DNA from: an uncultured Acetatifactor sp.
Lineage (GTDB): Bacteria; Bacillota; Clostridia; Lachnospirales; Lachnospiraceae
DNA: 64,000 nucleotides
Assembly: GCA_910583845.1 (NCBI GenBank)
Contig: CAJUAB010000005.1
Span: forward strand, 133,994 to 197,993
Direction of reading: 5' to 3'
Under the pieces are notes generated by a model. That model was not told where the DNA came from, ran no database searches, and was given only the letters and a program-made list of their open reading frames with translations. Below are positions 52,337-61,071 of the stretch, in pieces. Numbering within the stretch: position 1 is the stretch's first letter; each line of letters starts with the position of its first letter. The position numbers and the translations under genes were made by a program.

Positions 52337-53308
52337 TCAATCAAATTCCTTCCAGAAACTTTTTGCACATGCCTCATAGCCTTCTTTGTCTATGAGATAG
52401 CTCATGCCATGGTCAGCTCCTGGAACAATCAATAATCTTTTGGGAGCTGTACATGCTATATAATTCTGATACGTCATCTCCACCGGGACAAAATGATCTT
52501 CTGTTCCGTGGATCAGCATGACAGGTGTATGTGATGTCCGCAAAGCATCTAATGTGGAACAATCAAATTTACAGGCCTCGTTCTTCCTTTCATAAATGCT
52601 TTTTGCAACTGCCCTCCGCAGATGATAAGCAATATGCAGATTGTTATTTGCAATATGTCTCCAAATTTCATCCGGCGAGGTAAAGCCACAGTCTGCCATA
52701 ATCCCATGAACATTTTTCGGAAGGTTCAGACCTGCTGCCATCAACACCGTGGTAGCCCCCATAGAGATGCCACAAAGATAGATTGGCAGATCGGATGAAA
52801 TATTTTCCGCTGCCCACCGTGTCCATTCCAGACAATCATAGCGTTCTGTTACACCAAATCCCATATAGTCTCCACCGCTGTTATTCTGCCCCCGTTGTTC
52901 TGCAAATAAGACACCGCAATGGTTTTCATGCAGGAAGTCCGAAACGAGCCCAAAATCATTGCACCACGAGGAACGCCACCCATGCATGGCTATTATTATC
53001 CTCTGCGGCGCCTCGCAAGGGTACCAGTGGCCTGCCAGTTTCACCCCATCATACCCTTTTATTTTAACCGATACTGTTTCGACTGCTGCAAGCCTGTCCG
53101 CCGCCTCTTTTTGCTGCCTGAGAATTTCTTCGTCTACGAGGCTTCCTGAAATCAGATTCCCGGCCTTCTCCATTATTTTAGGGCTTTCACGGTTGAGCGC
53201 CGTCCTTACAAGAAATTTTGTCGTAAGGCAGGCGGTGGCTCCGGCAAGGGCAGAAGTGGCAAGCAATGCGCCGGAAGTCATGGCAATTTTATTTTTAGAA
53301 ATATTCAT
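52337..53308 (-). CDS. Alpha/beta hydrolase with N-terminal membrane anchor, 323 aa
   Basis: An N-terminal helix (GALLATSALAGATACLTT, about 13-30) may anchor it to the membrane. The hydrolase fold has the oxyanion/HGW segment IIAMHGWRSSW, nucleophile Ser182 in CGISMGA, acid in IHGTEDHFVP and catalytic His in GADHGMSY. It resembles the BAAT/YqkD-like hydrolases that cleave esters or acyl-CoA-like compounds. GAGG precedes the ATG. Substrate unknown; the neighbourhood suggests lipids. Confidence 0.85.
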   Translation of the reverse strand: MNISKNKIAMTSGALLATSALAGATACLTTKFLVRTALNRESPKIMEKAGNLISGSLVDEEILRQQKEAADRLAAVETVSVKIKGYDGVKLAGHWYPCEAPQRIIIAMHGWRSSWCNDFGLVSDFLHENHCGVLFAEQRGQNNSGGDYMGFGVTERYDCLEWTRWAAENISSDLPIYLCGISMGATTVLMAAGLNLPKNVHGIMADCGFTSPDEIWRHIANNNLHIAYHLRRAVAKSIYERKNEACKFDCSTLDALRTSHTPVMLIHGTEDHFVPVEMTYQNYIACTAPKRLLIVPGADHGMSYLIDKEGYEACAKSFWKEFD

Positions 53309-53385
53309 GAGTAACCATCCTCGCTTTCTTTTTGATATTTCATGTCTTCATGCTCTCTGGAAATACCATTGTAGTCTTGCCGCTG

Positions 53386-53973
53386 CTAATCGGCAGAATA
53401 CCACTCCACATCAATAACCCGGTTGCTTTTACTGGCCTTTATTGCCCTAGAAATACAATAAATGGAATAAAAATTCTGGATGCTGTCAATTATCAATGAA
53501 ACACCGACAAAAATCATTAAAACAGAGGCTCCCTGGAAAGGATTTATCAGTAGCAGCAGTGCAAACATTATATTTAAGATTCCAAGGATCAGCGTAATAA
53601 CCCAATTTCCAAAATGGAGCTTACGCATCTCTACGGAAATCTGTATATCCAGAACACTTCCTATGATCAGGAAGAAACCGGCTGCAATCGGCAGGAATAC
53701 CACAGCTCCATAAGGATGGAGCAACAGCAGCACCCCAAGCAGGATACTGCATATCCCGAAAGACAGGTCTGAACGGAAGAAGAGCCCTGCCACGCCCAGC
53801 TTAAAATACCGTACCATTGCATATACCCCTGACACTATACAGAAGATGCCAAAAACAATACATACCGTCAGAGCTGATATATCCGGCCACAGAGCCATCA
53901 GGATACCCAGTCCCAACATACCGCAGCTTACAACTATAGCTCCTTTTCGGAACTGTCTCCACATTTCTTTCAT
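53386..53973 (-). CDS. HdeD-family (DUF308) membrane protein, 195 aa
   Basis: Six hydrophobic helices in pairs (GAIVVSCGMLGLGILMALWP, ICIVFGIFCIVSGVYAMVRY-like, GICSILLGVLLLLHPYGAVV, WVITLILGILNIMFALLLLI). The HdeD family is linked to acid and fatty-acid stress resistance. AAGGAGGAAATCTC precedes ATG 53973. It is divergent from the duplicated promoter segment at 54048, and a second HdeD-like protein is at 57811. Confidence 0.8.
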   Translation of the reverse strand: MKEMWRQFRKGAIVVSCGMLGLGILMALWPDISALTVCIVFGIFCIVSGVYAMVRYFKLGVAGLFFRSDLSFGICSILLGVLLLLHPYGAVVFLPIAAGFFLIIGSVLDIQISVEMRKLHFGNWVITLILGILNIMFALLLLINPFQGASVLMIFVGVSLIIDSIQNFYSIYCISRAIKASKSNRVIDVEWYSAD

Positions 53974-54047
53974 TGAGATTTCCTCCTTATAAATTGAATT
54001 TTTTTCATCATATGATTTTCATCCTGATTCCTCAATAGACAAATCTG

Positions 54048-54192
54048 GGCAGATTGTTTAAAAATTAGTCAAACGCTGTGCTTTTGTCTGATTTTTGGAT
54101 ATTTGGGCTTTGTTTGTCTATTTTATGCCGGAGCAATCGGGTGTACAGTACAGGTACAGCATTCATCTGACCGCTGGACACTGTATCCGCAT
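54048..54192 (+). repeat. Promoter-like direct repeat, copy A (~145 bp)
   Basis: About 85-90% identical to 56390-56533. It contains the inverted repeat ATTAGTCAAAC-N7-TTTTGTCTGAT (54064-54092), a second half-site TTTGTCTA near 54113 and an identical block CGGGTGTACAGTACAGGTAC. It ends abruptly at CCGCAT, where it joins an oleate hydratase remnant. Confidence 0.8.
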
Positions 54193-54418
54193 GGAGGCGG
54201 TCTATACTCTGCTGGAACTGGATCGGGGAGTGCCCGAGGTCTTTGCCTCCTGTTATGACACCCGAGTGTTCCTGCGGGCTACGGCGGCCCTTCTGGATGG
54301 GAGGAAAATCACAGACATGGAGTTGCCTTTCGTCCAGCGGGTTGCGTTGAAAAAGGGACTGAAAATGATAGAGGGAACCATCCTTTCTGATATGCTGAAG
54401 GAAAATGGACTCGTTTGA
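54187..54418 (+). pseudogene. C-terminal remnant of a divergent oleate hydratase
   Basis: MEAVYTLLELDRGVPEVFAS through LRATAALLDGRKITDMELPF to the stop at 54418 aligns with the last ~75 residues of the intact oleate hydratase downstream, at only about half identity. It therefore comes from a different paralogue, not a recent copy. It is fused in frame to untranslated-looking promoter sequence and lacks the FAD domain. Confidence 0.75.
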
Positions 54419-54497
54419 TAGTCCACAATAAAATTGGTGTCAATTCTATTTCTGATAGATTGATATAATAAATTATTAAAATTAAGGAGGTCTATTT

Positions 54498-56270
54498 ATG
54501 TACTATTCCAATGGTAACTACGAAGCCTTTGCCCGCCCTCTCAAGCCGGAGGGAGTAGACCACAAATCGGCCTACATTATTGGTACGGGTCTTGCCGCCC
54601 TCACCGCCGCCTGCTATCTGGTGCGGGATGGCCAGATGAAGGGTGAGCGCATCCACATCTTCGAGAAGGATCCCATCCCCGGCGGCGCCTGCGATGGCTG
54701 GCGTTTTGACAAGGGCTTTGTCATGCGGGGCGGACGGGAGATGGATAACCACTTTGAGGTCATGTGGGATTTGTTCCGCTCCATTCCCTCCATCGAAACC
54801 GAGGGTGTCAGCGTCCTGGACGAGTATTACTGGCTCAACAAGAAGGATCCCAACTTCTCCTTGTGCCGTGCCACCGAAAAGCAGGGCCAGGATGCCCACA
54901 CCGACAAAAAGTTCGCTGTTTCTGACGAAGCAGCTATGCAGATTATGCGGCTGTTCTTTACCTCCGATGAGGAACTGTTTGACAAGAAGATTGAGGACTT
55001 TTTCGATGATGAGGTCTTCAATTCCAACTTCTGGCTCTACTGGCGCACTATGTTTGCCTTCCAGAACTGGCAGAGTGCTCTGGAGATGAAGCGCTACATC
55101 AAGCGCTACATCCACCACATCGGTGGCTTGCCCGACTTCACCGCCCTGCGTTTCACCAAGTACAACCAGTATGAGTCCATGATCCTGCCCATGGTCAAGT
55201 ATCTGGAGAGCCACAATGCCCAGTTCCACTACAATGTGAAGGTGGAGAACGTGATTTTCGGCTGCTCCGGGGGCAAAAAGCTGGCTAAGCGCATTGACCT
55301 GCTCCGGGAGGGACAGAAGGAGTCGGTGGATCTCACCGAGGACGATTTGGTGTTTATCACTAACGGCGGTTGCGTGGAGAATTCCGCCATGGGAGACCAG
55401 AACACTCCGGCTGCCTATAATACTGAGCTGAGGCCCGGCGGCGGCTGGGACATGTGGCGGAAGATTGCCGCCCAGGATCCTGCCTTTGGCAACCCGGACA
55501 AGTTTTGCTTCGACCCCGAGCAGACCAACTGGATGAGCGCCACGGTGGAGACCCTGGATCAGCGGATTATCCCCTATATCAGGAATATCTGCAAGCGTGA
55601 TCCCTTCTCCGGCGGGGTAGTCACCGGCGGCATCGTCACCGTCAAGGATTCCAGCTGGCTCATGAGCTGGACCATCAACCGCCAGCCGCAGTTCCGGGAG
55701 CAGCCCAAGGATCACTGCCTAGTGTGGGTGTACTCCCTGTTCACCGACAAACCCGGCGACTTCGTCAAGAAACCCATGCGGGACTGCACCGGCAAGGAGA
55801 TCTGCATGGAGTGGCTGTATCACATCGGTGTGCCTGTGGATCAGATCGAGGATCTGGCATCCAACAGTGCCAACACTGTGCCTGTGATGATGCCCTACAT
55901 CGATGCCTTCTTCATGCCCCGTAATGATACCGACCGTCCCAAGGTCGTTCCTGACGGTGCGGTGAACTTCGCTTTCCTAGGCCAGTTTGCCGAAATCGCC
56001 CGAGACACCATCTTCACCACCGAGTACTCTATGCGTACCGGCATGGAGGCCGTGTATACCCTGCTGAATGTAGACAGAGGTGTACCTGAGGTCTGGGGCA
56101 GCACTTATGATATCCGGGATCTGTTGAACGCCACCATCAAGCTGCGGGATGGCAAGCCCCTCACTGAGATGAACCTGGGGTTCAAGGAAAAGCTGGCGGT
56201 CAAGAAGGTGTTGGAGAAAATTAAGGGCACCGACATCGAAAAGCTGTTAAAAGAGTATCATGTTATTTGA
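54498..56270 (+). CDS. ohyA: Oleate hydratase (myosin-cross-reactive antigen family)
   Basis: 590 aa, full length for the family. FAD-dependent hydration of cis-9 unsaturated fatty acids to 10-hydroxy acids, a detoxification reaction in gut bacteria. The N-terminal FAD motif is YIIGTGLAALTAACYLVRDG (about residues 27-46), then IFEKDPIPGGACDGW with the catalytic Glu region and MRGGREMDNHFEVMWDLF. The C-terminal segment is RTGMEAVYTLLNVDRGVPEV. AAGGAGGTCTATTT precedes ATG 54498. Flanked by two copies of the same promoter-like repeat and neighbouring membrane-stress genes. Confidence 0.96.
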   Translation: MYYSNGNYEAFARPLKPEGVDHKSAYIIGTGLAALTAACYLVRDGQMKGERIHIFEKDPIPGGACDGWRFDKGFVMRGGREMDNHFEVMWDLFRSIPSIETEGVSVLDEYYWLNKKDPNFSLCRATEKQGQDAHTDKKFAVSDEAAMQIMRLFFTSDEELFDKKIEDFFDDEVFNSNFWLYWRTMFAFQNWQSALEMKRYIKRYIHHIGGLPDFTALRFTKYNQYESMILPMVKYLESHNAQFHYNVKVENVIFGCSGGKKLAKRIDLLREGQKESVDLTEDDLVFITNGGCVENSAMGDQNTPAAYNTELRPGGGWDMWRKIAAQDPAFGNPDKFCFDPEQTNWMSATVETLDQRIIPYIRNICKRDPFSGGVVTGGIVTVKDSSWLMSWTINRQPQFREQPKDHCLVWVYSLFTDKPGDFVKKPMRDCTGKEICMEWLYHIGVPVDQIEDLASNSANTVPVMMPYIDAFFMPRNDTDRPKVVPDGAVNFAFLGQFAEIARDTIFTTEYSMRTGMEAVYTLLNVDRGVPEVWGSTYDIRDLLNATIKLRDGKPLTEMNLGFKEKLAVKKVLEKIKGTDIEKLLKEYHVI

Positions 56271-56290
56271 TTTGCCCTGCTGATGCGCGA

Positions 56291-56328
56291 AAGGTGTCAG
56301 GAGCCGTAAGGGTTCCCGACACCTTTTT
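56291..56328 (+). terminator. Rho-independent terminator after ohyA
   Basis: AAGGTGTC and GACACCTT arms with additional GGAGCC/GGGTTCC pairing, followed by TTTTTC. Confidence 0.75.
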
Positions 56329-56389
56329 CGACCCTCATCGCCCCTTCGGAGGCGACAATCCCACCGCCACGAAAGTAGCAGCGCGGTTT

Positions 56390-56533
56390 GGCAGATTGTT
56401 TAAAATTAGTCAAACTTTACACTTTTGTCTAATTTTTGGATATTTGCGCCTGGTTTGTCTATTTTATGCCGGAGCAATCGGGTGTACAGTACAGGTACAG
56501 CATTCAGCTGACCGCTGAACACTGTACCCGCAT
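56390..56533 (+). repeat. Promoter-like direct repeat, copy B (~144 bp)
   Basis: Matches copy A at 54048-54192. Its inverted repeat is closer to symmetric: ATTAGTCAAAC (56405-56415) and TTTTGTCTAAT (56423-56433), 9 of 11 positions complementary. It lies directly upstream of the MscS-like operon, so it probably holds that operon's promoter and operator. Confidence 0.8.
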
Positions 56534-56562
56534 AAAATCTTTCACCAACAAGGAGGTCCACT

Positions 56563-57774
56563 ATGAACGAAATTTTAACTTCCCTATTCAGCGGCGGGAT
56601 ATGGGCCATCATAAAGGCCATACTGATCCTGCTCCTGGCGTTTGTCGCTTCGGCAATCGTAAAGTCACTCGTTGTCAAACTGTTTACCAAAACAAAGCTG
56701 AATGCGCTCCTTCAGCGGGCAAACGCTGATGCCGGGGGCGGTACTCCGAAAGGAGCCGGGAGCGAAAAAGCGGTAGAATTTATCGGTAAATTAGTCCATT
56801 TGCTGGTTTTCCTGCTCTTTGTTCCGGGAATTTTCGAGAACCTCGGTATGCGGGAGGTTTCTTCCCCGATATTGAATCTTCTCAATACATTGTGGGGATA
56901 TCTGCCGAACATCCTTGCTGCAGTGCTTGTCGTATGGGTAGGTTCCTTCATTGCCCGCATGGTACGGGAGCTTCTGGTTCCGGTGTTCAACCGTATGAAA
57001 GTGAACACACTTCAGGAAAAGGCTGGAATCCAGGTCACTGAAACGGGAAAGCTGTCTGACACGTTGGCATACATTGTATATGTATTGATTTTGATTCCAG
57101 TCATCATAGCCGCCCTGCAGGTACTGAATATCCAGGCTGTCTCTGCCCCGGCCATAAGAATGCTGGACACGATTTTTGAATTCATTCCCAACATACTGGC
57201 ATCCCTGATCATCATTACTATCGGATGTATGGTGGCAAGGTTCTCCGGGAACATCGTGGAAAGCTTGATAGCCTCTGCGGGTTTTGACGCAAAGCTCTCA
57301 GAACGGCTGGAAGATAAGGGCAAAGGTTTCGTCCTGTCAAAAGTCTCCGGGAAGATTGTACATATCATCATGGTGATATTCTTTATCGTAGAGAGCTTTG
57401 GCGTACTCCATCTGGATGTCCTTACAGGCATCGGAAATGCCGTCATCGGCTACATGCCTTATATCCTGGCATCTGCCTTGATCCTGCTTGTATGCTATGT
57501 ATGTGACGGGATTGCCGGTAAAGCCCTGGCCAAGAACAACCACACAGTTCTGGCGCTGGTCAGCAAAATCGCAATCTATACCATCGGCACATTTATGGTT
57601 CTGAACGAACTGGGGATTGCAAAGGAAATCGTCAATACCGCATTTATCCTGATTGTCGCTGCCCTTGCCATGGCCTTTGCCATTTCCTTTGGTATCGGGG
57701 GCCGTGACTTTGCCGGAAAAGCAATGAAACGCCTTGGAGAAGCATGCGGGATGGAAAATGACCAGAAAAAATAA
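56563..57774 (+). CDS. MscS-like mechanosensitive channel protein (conserved TM-helix repeats)
   Basis: 403 aa. It consists of repeated amphipathic TM segments of the kind 'LxxLxxYLPNILAAxLVVWVG', seen here as WGYLPNILAAVLVVWVGSFI, FIPNILASLIIITIGCMVAR and YMPYILASALILLVCYV. It ends in AMAFAISFGIGGRDFAGKAM, typical of CmpX/YkuT-like small-conductance channel relatives. AAGGAGGTCCACT precedes ATG 56563. It begins a run of five same-strand genes to 61040. Likely role: release of turgor or response to membrane tension. Confidence 0.85.
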   Translation: MNEILTSLFSGGIWAIIKAILILLLAFVASAIVKSLVVKLFTKTKLNALLQRANADAGGGTPKGAGSEKAVEFIGKLVHLLVFLLFVPGIFENLGMREVSSPILNLLNTLWGYLPNILAAVLVVWVGSFIARMVRELLVPVFNRMKVNTLQEKAGIQVTETGKLSDTLAYIVYVLILIPVIIAALQVLNIQAVSAPAIRMLDTIFEFIPNILASLIIITIGCMVARFSGNIVESLIASAGFDAKLSERLEDKGKGFVLSKVSGKIVHIIMVIFFIVESFGVLHLDVLTGIGNAVIGYMPYILASALILLVCYVCDGIAGKALAKNNHTVLALVSKIAIYTIGTFMVLNELGIAKEIVNTAFILIVAALAMAFAISFGIGGRDFAGKAMKRLGEACGMENDQKK

Positions 57775-57810
57775 ATTATCAGTTACAGGCTTTTGAAGGA
57801 GGTGACAGCC

Positions 57811-58377
57811 TTGAAACAGATAAAAATTGCTAGGGCAGGATATATCCTGATTTCCGTCCTGTTCTATATTTCAGGCATCGGCTGCCTGATCATACCTGAA
57901 ATATCCCCAAAGGCAGCCGCCATAGCGGCAGGAATCATTCTGATTGCCTATGGCATTATCAAAATAACAGGCTATCTCTCCCAGGATTTGTTCTGCCTTG
58001 CATTTCAATACGATTTTGCCTGCGGAATATTCCTGATTGTGCTTGGCATTGTAGTATTGGCGGTAGGCTCAAAATTTGAGGGGCATTTGTTATCCGGACT
58101 TGGTTTTCTTATCCTTATGGACAGCCTGCTCTGCATACAGACATCTATGGATGCCAAAAAGTTTGGGCTTTCCACATGGTTCGTGATATTGGCCTCATCC
58201 ATCCTGTCAGGAACGCTTGGAGTTGTACTGATTATAATGAATACCCAGATAATAGCAGGGTGCAGCCTGCTTGCAGAAGGGTTTATGAGGCAGTATATCG
58301 TCCAATGTACCGTGTATCTGTCACCACGCCATAATCGCAATGATGAAGAAAAGGACAATGATGATACACTCCCATAA
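57811..58377 (+). CDS. HdeD-family (DUF308) membrane protein, 188 aa
   Basis: TTG start at 57811 after GAAGGAGGTG (an in-frame TTG at 57793 would lie over the ribosome site). Six hydrophobic segments, such as GYILISVLFYISGIGCLIIP, AAIAAGIILIAYGIIKITGY and LSGTLGVVLIIMNTQIIAG. Distant paralogue of the protein encoded at 53386. Co-transcribed with the MscS-like gene (36 bp). Confidence 0.75.
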   Translation: MKQIKIARAGYILISVLFYISGIGCLIIPEISPKAAAIAAGIILIAYGIIKITGYLSQDLFCLAFQYDFACGIFLIVLGIVVLAVGSKFEGHLLSGLGFLILMDSLLCIQTSMDAKKFGLSTWFVILASSILSGTLGVVLIIMNTQIIAGCSLLAEGFMRQYIVQCTVYLSPRHNRNDEEKDNDDTLP

Positions 58378-58406
58378 AAAACAAGGCAGAAAGGAAGGGA
58401 ACGGAT

Positions 58407-58661
58407 ATGATTAGGAAGGAAATCACTATATCAGACATTTCGCATAAAAATATGGCGGACCTGATCCATATAGCCTGCATTTTTGACAGTGATATCATAC
58501 TCGAAAACAGCCGTTCACGAATCAATGCAAAAAGCCTTATGGGGGTTATGGCATTCAGCCCCACGGATGAAATAACTATGACCATCACGGCTACAGGAAA
58601 GGATGAACTGGAAGCACTATCTGCCATAGAAGACTTTTTTATAAAAAAGATAAGATTTTAA
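58407..58661 (+). CDS. HPr-like protein with altered active site, 84 aa
   Basis: The fold signature is HPr: ADLIHIACIFDSDIILEN, INAKSLMGVMAFSPTDEITM and the final helix GKDELEALSAIEDFF. The usual active-site motif LHARPA reads SHKNMA, so the phospho-accepting His is kept but the supporting Arg and Pro are lost. The regulatory Ser in KSLMG is kept. A role in sugar transport is doubtful; a regulatory or structural role is possible. It is co-transcribed with membrane-stress and radical SAM genes. Confidence 0.75.
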   Translation: MIRKEITISDISHKNMADLIHIACIFDSDIILENSRSRINAKSLMGVMAFSPTDEITMTITATGKDELEALSAIEDFFIKKIRF

Positions 58662-58685
58662 ATTACTATAAGGAGATGGAAAACA

Positions 58686-60041
58686 ATGAATGCAACAACA
58701 ACGCTTAAAAAATTTGGCCTGGAACAGGCGTTCCGCTACATCTACAAGGACCCGGAGAAGAATATGCTCAAGATCATGGACTGGGCCGACAAGTTTGCAG
58801 ACGGGGAATTTGTCTCCCAGAGAAAGACCATACGGGAAATCATCACAGACCCGCAGCATCCCTATTACTCCTATGTGCGCCGGTTGTTCACGGATGTTGA
58901 CCCGAATGTCACAAGGACCCTGGCGGTGAATTTCTTCATCAATGCTGGCCTGATCGGGTGGCCGAAAGAAGAAAGTCTGCGCAAGGAATATAACTGCAAT
59001 ATCCCGTGGGCGATTCTGTTAGACCCTACATCTGCCTGCAACCTCCATTGTACCGGCTGCTGGGCGGCAGAATATGGGAATAAGCTGAACCTTTCCTATG
59101 ATGAGATTGACGATATCATATGCCAGGGGAAAGAACTGGGCGTGTACCTGTACATATACACCGGCGGCGAGCCGCTGGTCCGCAAAAAGGATCTTATCCG
59201 GCTGTGCGAAAAACACTCCGACTGCGTGTTCCTCTGCTTTACCAATGCCACGCTGATTGATGAAGCTTTTGCTGACGAAATGCTCCGGGTAGGTAATTTT
59301 GTTCCGGCCATCTCCCTGGAAGGCTTCGAGGACGCAACGGACGGAAGGCGCGGAAACGGTGTCTATGCAAAAGTGCTGAAAGCAATGGAGCTTCTGCGGA
59401 GCAAGAAGCTGATATACGGCATTTCTTCCTGCTACACCAGTGTAAATTATGAATCAATCACATCGGAAGAATATTTCGACCAGTTGATTCAGATGGGGGC
59501 ATATTTCATCTGGTACTTCCATTATATGCCTGTGGGGAATGACGCAGCACCGCAGCTGATGCCCACTCCTGAACAGCGAAGGGGCACCTACGAGAGAATC
59601 CGCCGCTACCGGGCAGAGAAGCCCCTGTTCGCCATGGACTTCCAGAATGATGCGGAATATGTGGGTGGGTGCATTGCGGGCGGTCGCCGGTATCTCCACA
59701 TTAATGCCAATGGAGATATTGACCCCTGTGTCTTTGTCCACTATTCCGATTCCAACATCCGTGAAAAAACGCTTTTGGAGGCCCTGCGCTCTCCCATGAT
59801 GATGGCATACCATGACAGGCAGCCCTTTAATGAAAACATGATGCAGCCATGCCCCATGCTGGAAAACCCGGACAAACTCCGTGAAATGGTGGGCTGCACA
59901 GGAGCCCATTCCACGGACCTACAGTCTCCTGAAAGCGCAGAGCATCTCTGTGCGAAATGCGACCGCTATGCAGAAAACTGGAAGCCTGTTGCGGACGAAC
60001 TGTGGAAAAAGAGCGCCAGGAACAAAGACAATGCAGAATAG
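58686..60041 (+). CDS. Radical SAM protein with C-terminal Cys-rich domain, 451 aa
   Basis: Cluster motif CNLHCTGC at about residue 118, preceded by an unusual ~115-residue helical N-terminal domain (LEQAFRYIYKDPEKNMLKIM). TGGEPL and SLEGFEDATDGRRG follow, then a SPASM-like end with CVFVHYSD, CPMLENP, CTGAHS and CAKCDRYAENW. The architecture is near the HpnH/'radical SAM (lipid or quinone)' group, but the substrate is unknown. AAGGAGATGG precedes ATG 58686, 24 bp after the HPr-like gene. Confidence 0.85.
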   Translation: MNATTTLKKFGLEQAFRYIYKDPEKNMLKIMDWADKFADGEFVSQRKTIREIITDPQHPYYSYVRRLFTDVDPNVTRTLAVNFFINAGLIGWPKEESLRKEYNCNIPWAILLDPTSACNLHCTGCWAAEYGNKLNLSYDEIDDIICQGKELGVYLYIYTGGEPLVRKKDLIRLCEKHSDCVFLCFTNATLIDEAFADEMLRVGNFVPAISLEGFEDATDGRRGNGVYAKVLKAMELLRSKKLIYGISSCYTSVNYESITSEEYFDQLIQMGAYFIWYFHYMPVGNDAAPQLMPTPEQRRGTYERIRRYRAEKPLFAMDFQNDAEYVGGCIAGGRRYLHINANGDIDPCVFVHYSDSNIREKTLLEALRSPMMMAYHDRQPFNENMMQPCPMLENPDKLREMVGCTGAHSTDLQSPESAEHLCAKCDRYAENWKPVADELWKKSARNKDNAE

Positions 60042-60077
60042 ATGGCCGCCAGAAAGATAACTACAGCAGATTATGGT

Positions 60078-60109
60078 AAGGCGGCGCAGTAACAGTTGCG
60101 CCGCCTTTT
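60078..60109 (+). terminator. Rho-independent terminator
   Basis: AAGGCGGCGCA and TGCGCCGCCTT form an 11-bp stem with a short loop, followed by TTTTG. It ends the operon that starts with the MscS-like gene. Confidence 0.8.
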
Positions 60110-60176
60110 GGGTAAGGACAGGCCATCTTGAACCGGATTCCAATGATCTTAACGAATGACAGAGGGAGATATATCC

Positions 60177-61040
60177 ATGAAAACAGCAGTCGTGACCGAC
60201 AGTAATTGCGGTATTTCCATAGAAGAAGCGAAAGGTATGAACGTCTTTATCATCCCAATGCCTGTATATATCCAAAATGATTTCCATTATGAGGGGGTTG
60301 ATCTGCATCCTGAATCCTTCCTCATGCACTTGAAAGACCGTGAGGAAGTTCATACATCCCAGCCCTCCCCTGCGGATTTGATGTCCATGTGGGAAAAAGT
60401 GCTGTTCCGCAGTTTTGACGAATTGGTATATATCCCCATGTCCAGCGGTCTTTCCGGCTCTTTCCACACAGCCTGCCAGATGGCTATGGAATTCCCCGGC
60501 AAGGTCTATGTGGCCGATGCCCGGCGGATTTCCGTTACACAGCGCCATGCCGTACAGGATGCATTGTGGCTGGCCAGCCGGGGAATGGATGCCTCCACAA
60601 TAAAAGAACGTCTGGAAAGAAATGCCCTAAATTCTGTCGTGTTCGTAGGTGTAGATGATATAGACTACCTGAAGCGTGGTGGACGCATCACATCTGCCGC
60701 CGCAGCCATGGCCTCCGTGCTGAATATCAAGCCCCTGCTAATCATTGGAGGAAACAGAATCGATGCATATGAAAAGGTAAGAGGGCAGAAGTGCTGTGAA
60801 AAGAGGTTATTAAAAGCGATACAGGAAAAGGCAGAACAGTTCGAAAGGCAAGGGGTTTCCTACCGGATTGGCATAGCAGGGAGCTTTACGGATGAAGCAG
60901 ACCTGGCATGCTGGTACGCACAGGCAAAAGAAACATTTCCAGATGAGGAATTGGTTTACGATCCGCTGACATGCAACATCAGCAGCCATGTGGGTCCCAA
61001 TTCATTCGGAATGGGGATAAGTGCAAAAATAGACGCCTGA
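60177..61040 (+). CDS. DegV-family fatty-acid-binding protein
   Basis: 287 aa. Opening KTAVVTDSNCGISIEEAKG, then HTSQPSPADLMSMWEKV, the ligand Ser motif IPMSSGLSGSFHTACQMA and DYLKRGGRITSAAAA, all typical of DegV/FakB proteins. FakB members present fatty acids to the kinase FakA; no fakA is here, so it may be a carrier only. AGAGGGAGAT before ATG 60177 beats the ATG at 60156. Its place in the oleate hydratase island fits fatty-acid handling. Confidence 0.9.
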   Translation: MKTAVVTDSNCGISIEEAKGMNVFIIPMPVYIQNDFHYEGVDLHPESFLMHLKDREEVHTSQPSPADLMSMWEKVLFRSFDELVYIPMSSGLSGSFHTACQMAMEFPGKVYVADARRISVTQRHAVQDALWLASRGMDASTIKERLERNALNSVVFVGVDDIDYLKRGGRITSAAAAMASVLNIKPLLIIGGNRIDAYEKVRGQKCCEKRLLKAIQEKAEQFERQGVSYRIGIAGSFTDEADLACWYAQAKETFPDEELVYDPLTCNISSHVGPNSFGMGISAKIDA

Positions 61041-61071
61041 CAGGCTGCTGTCAGCTGTTTTATATCTGTTG

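Noticed and set aside
52159..52377. Minus-strand 72-codon ORF below the hydrolase gene
   Set aside because: It overlaps the end of the hydrolase gene and lacks a ribosome site and a recognisable domain.
54095..54418. Independent 107-aa gene
   Set aside because: Its first third is the duplicated promoter segment read as protein (also open in copy B) and the rest is an oleate hydratase C-terminus; no ribosome site.
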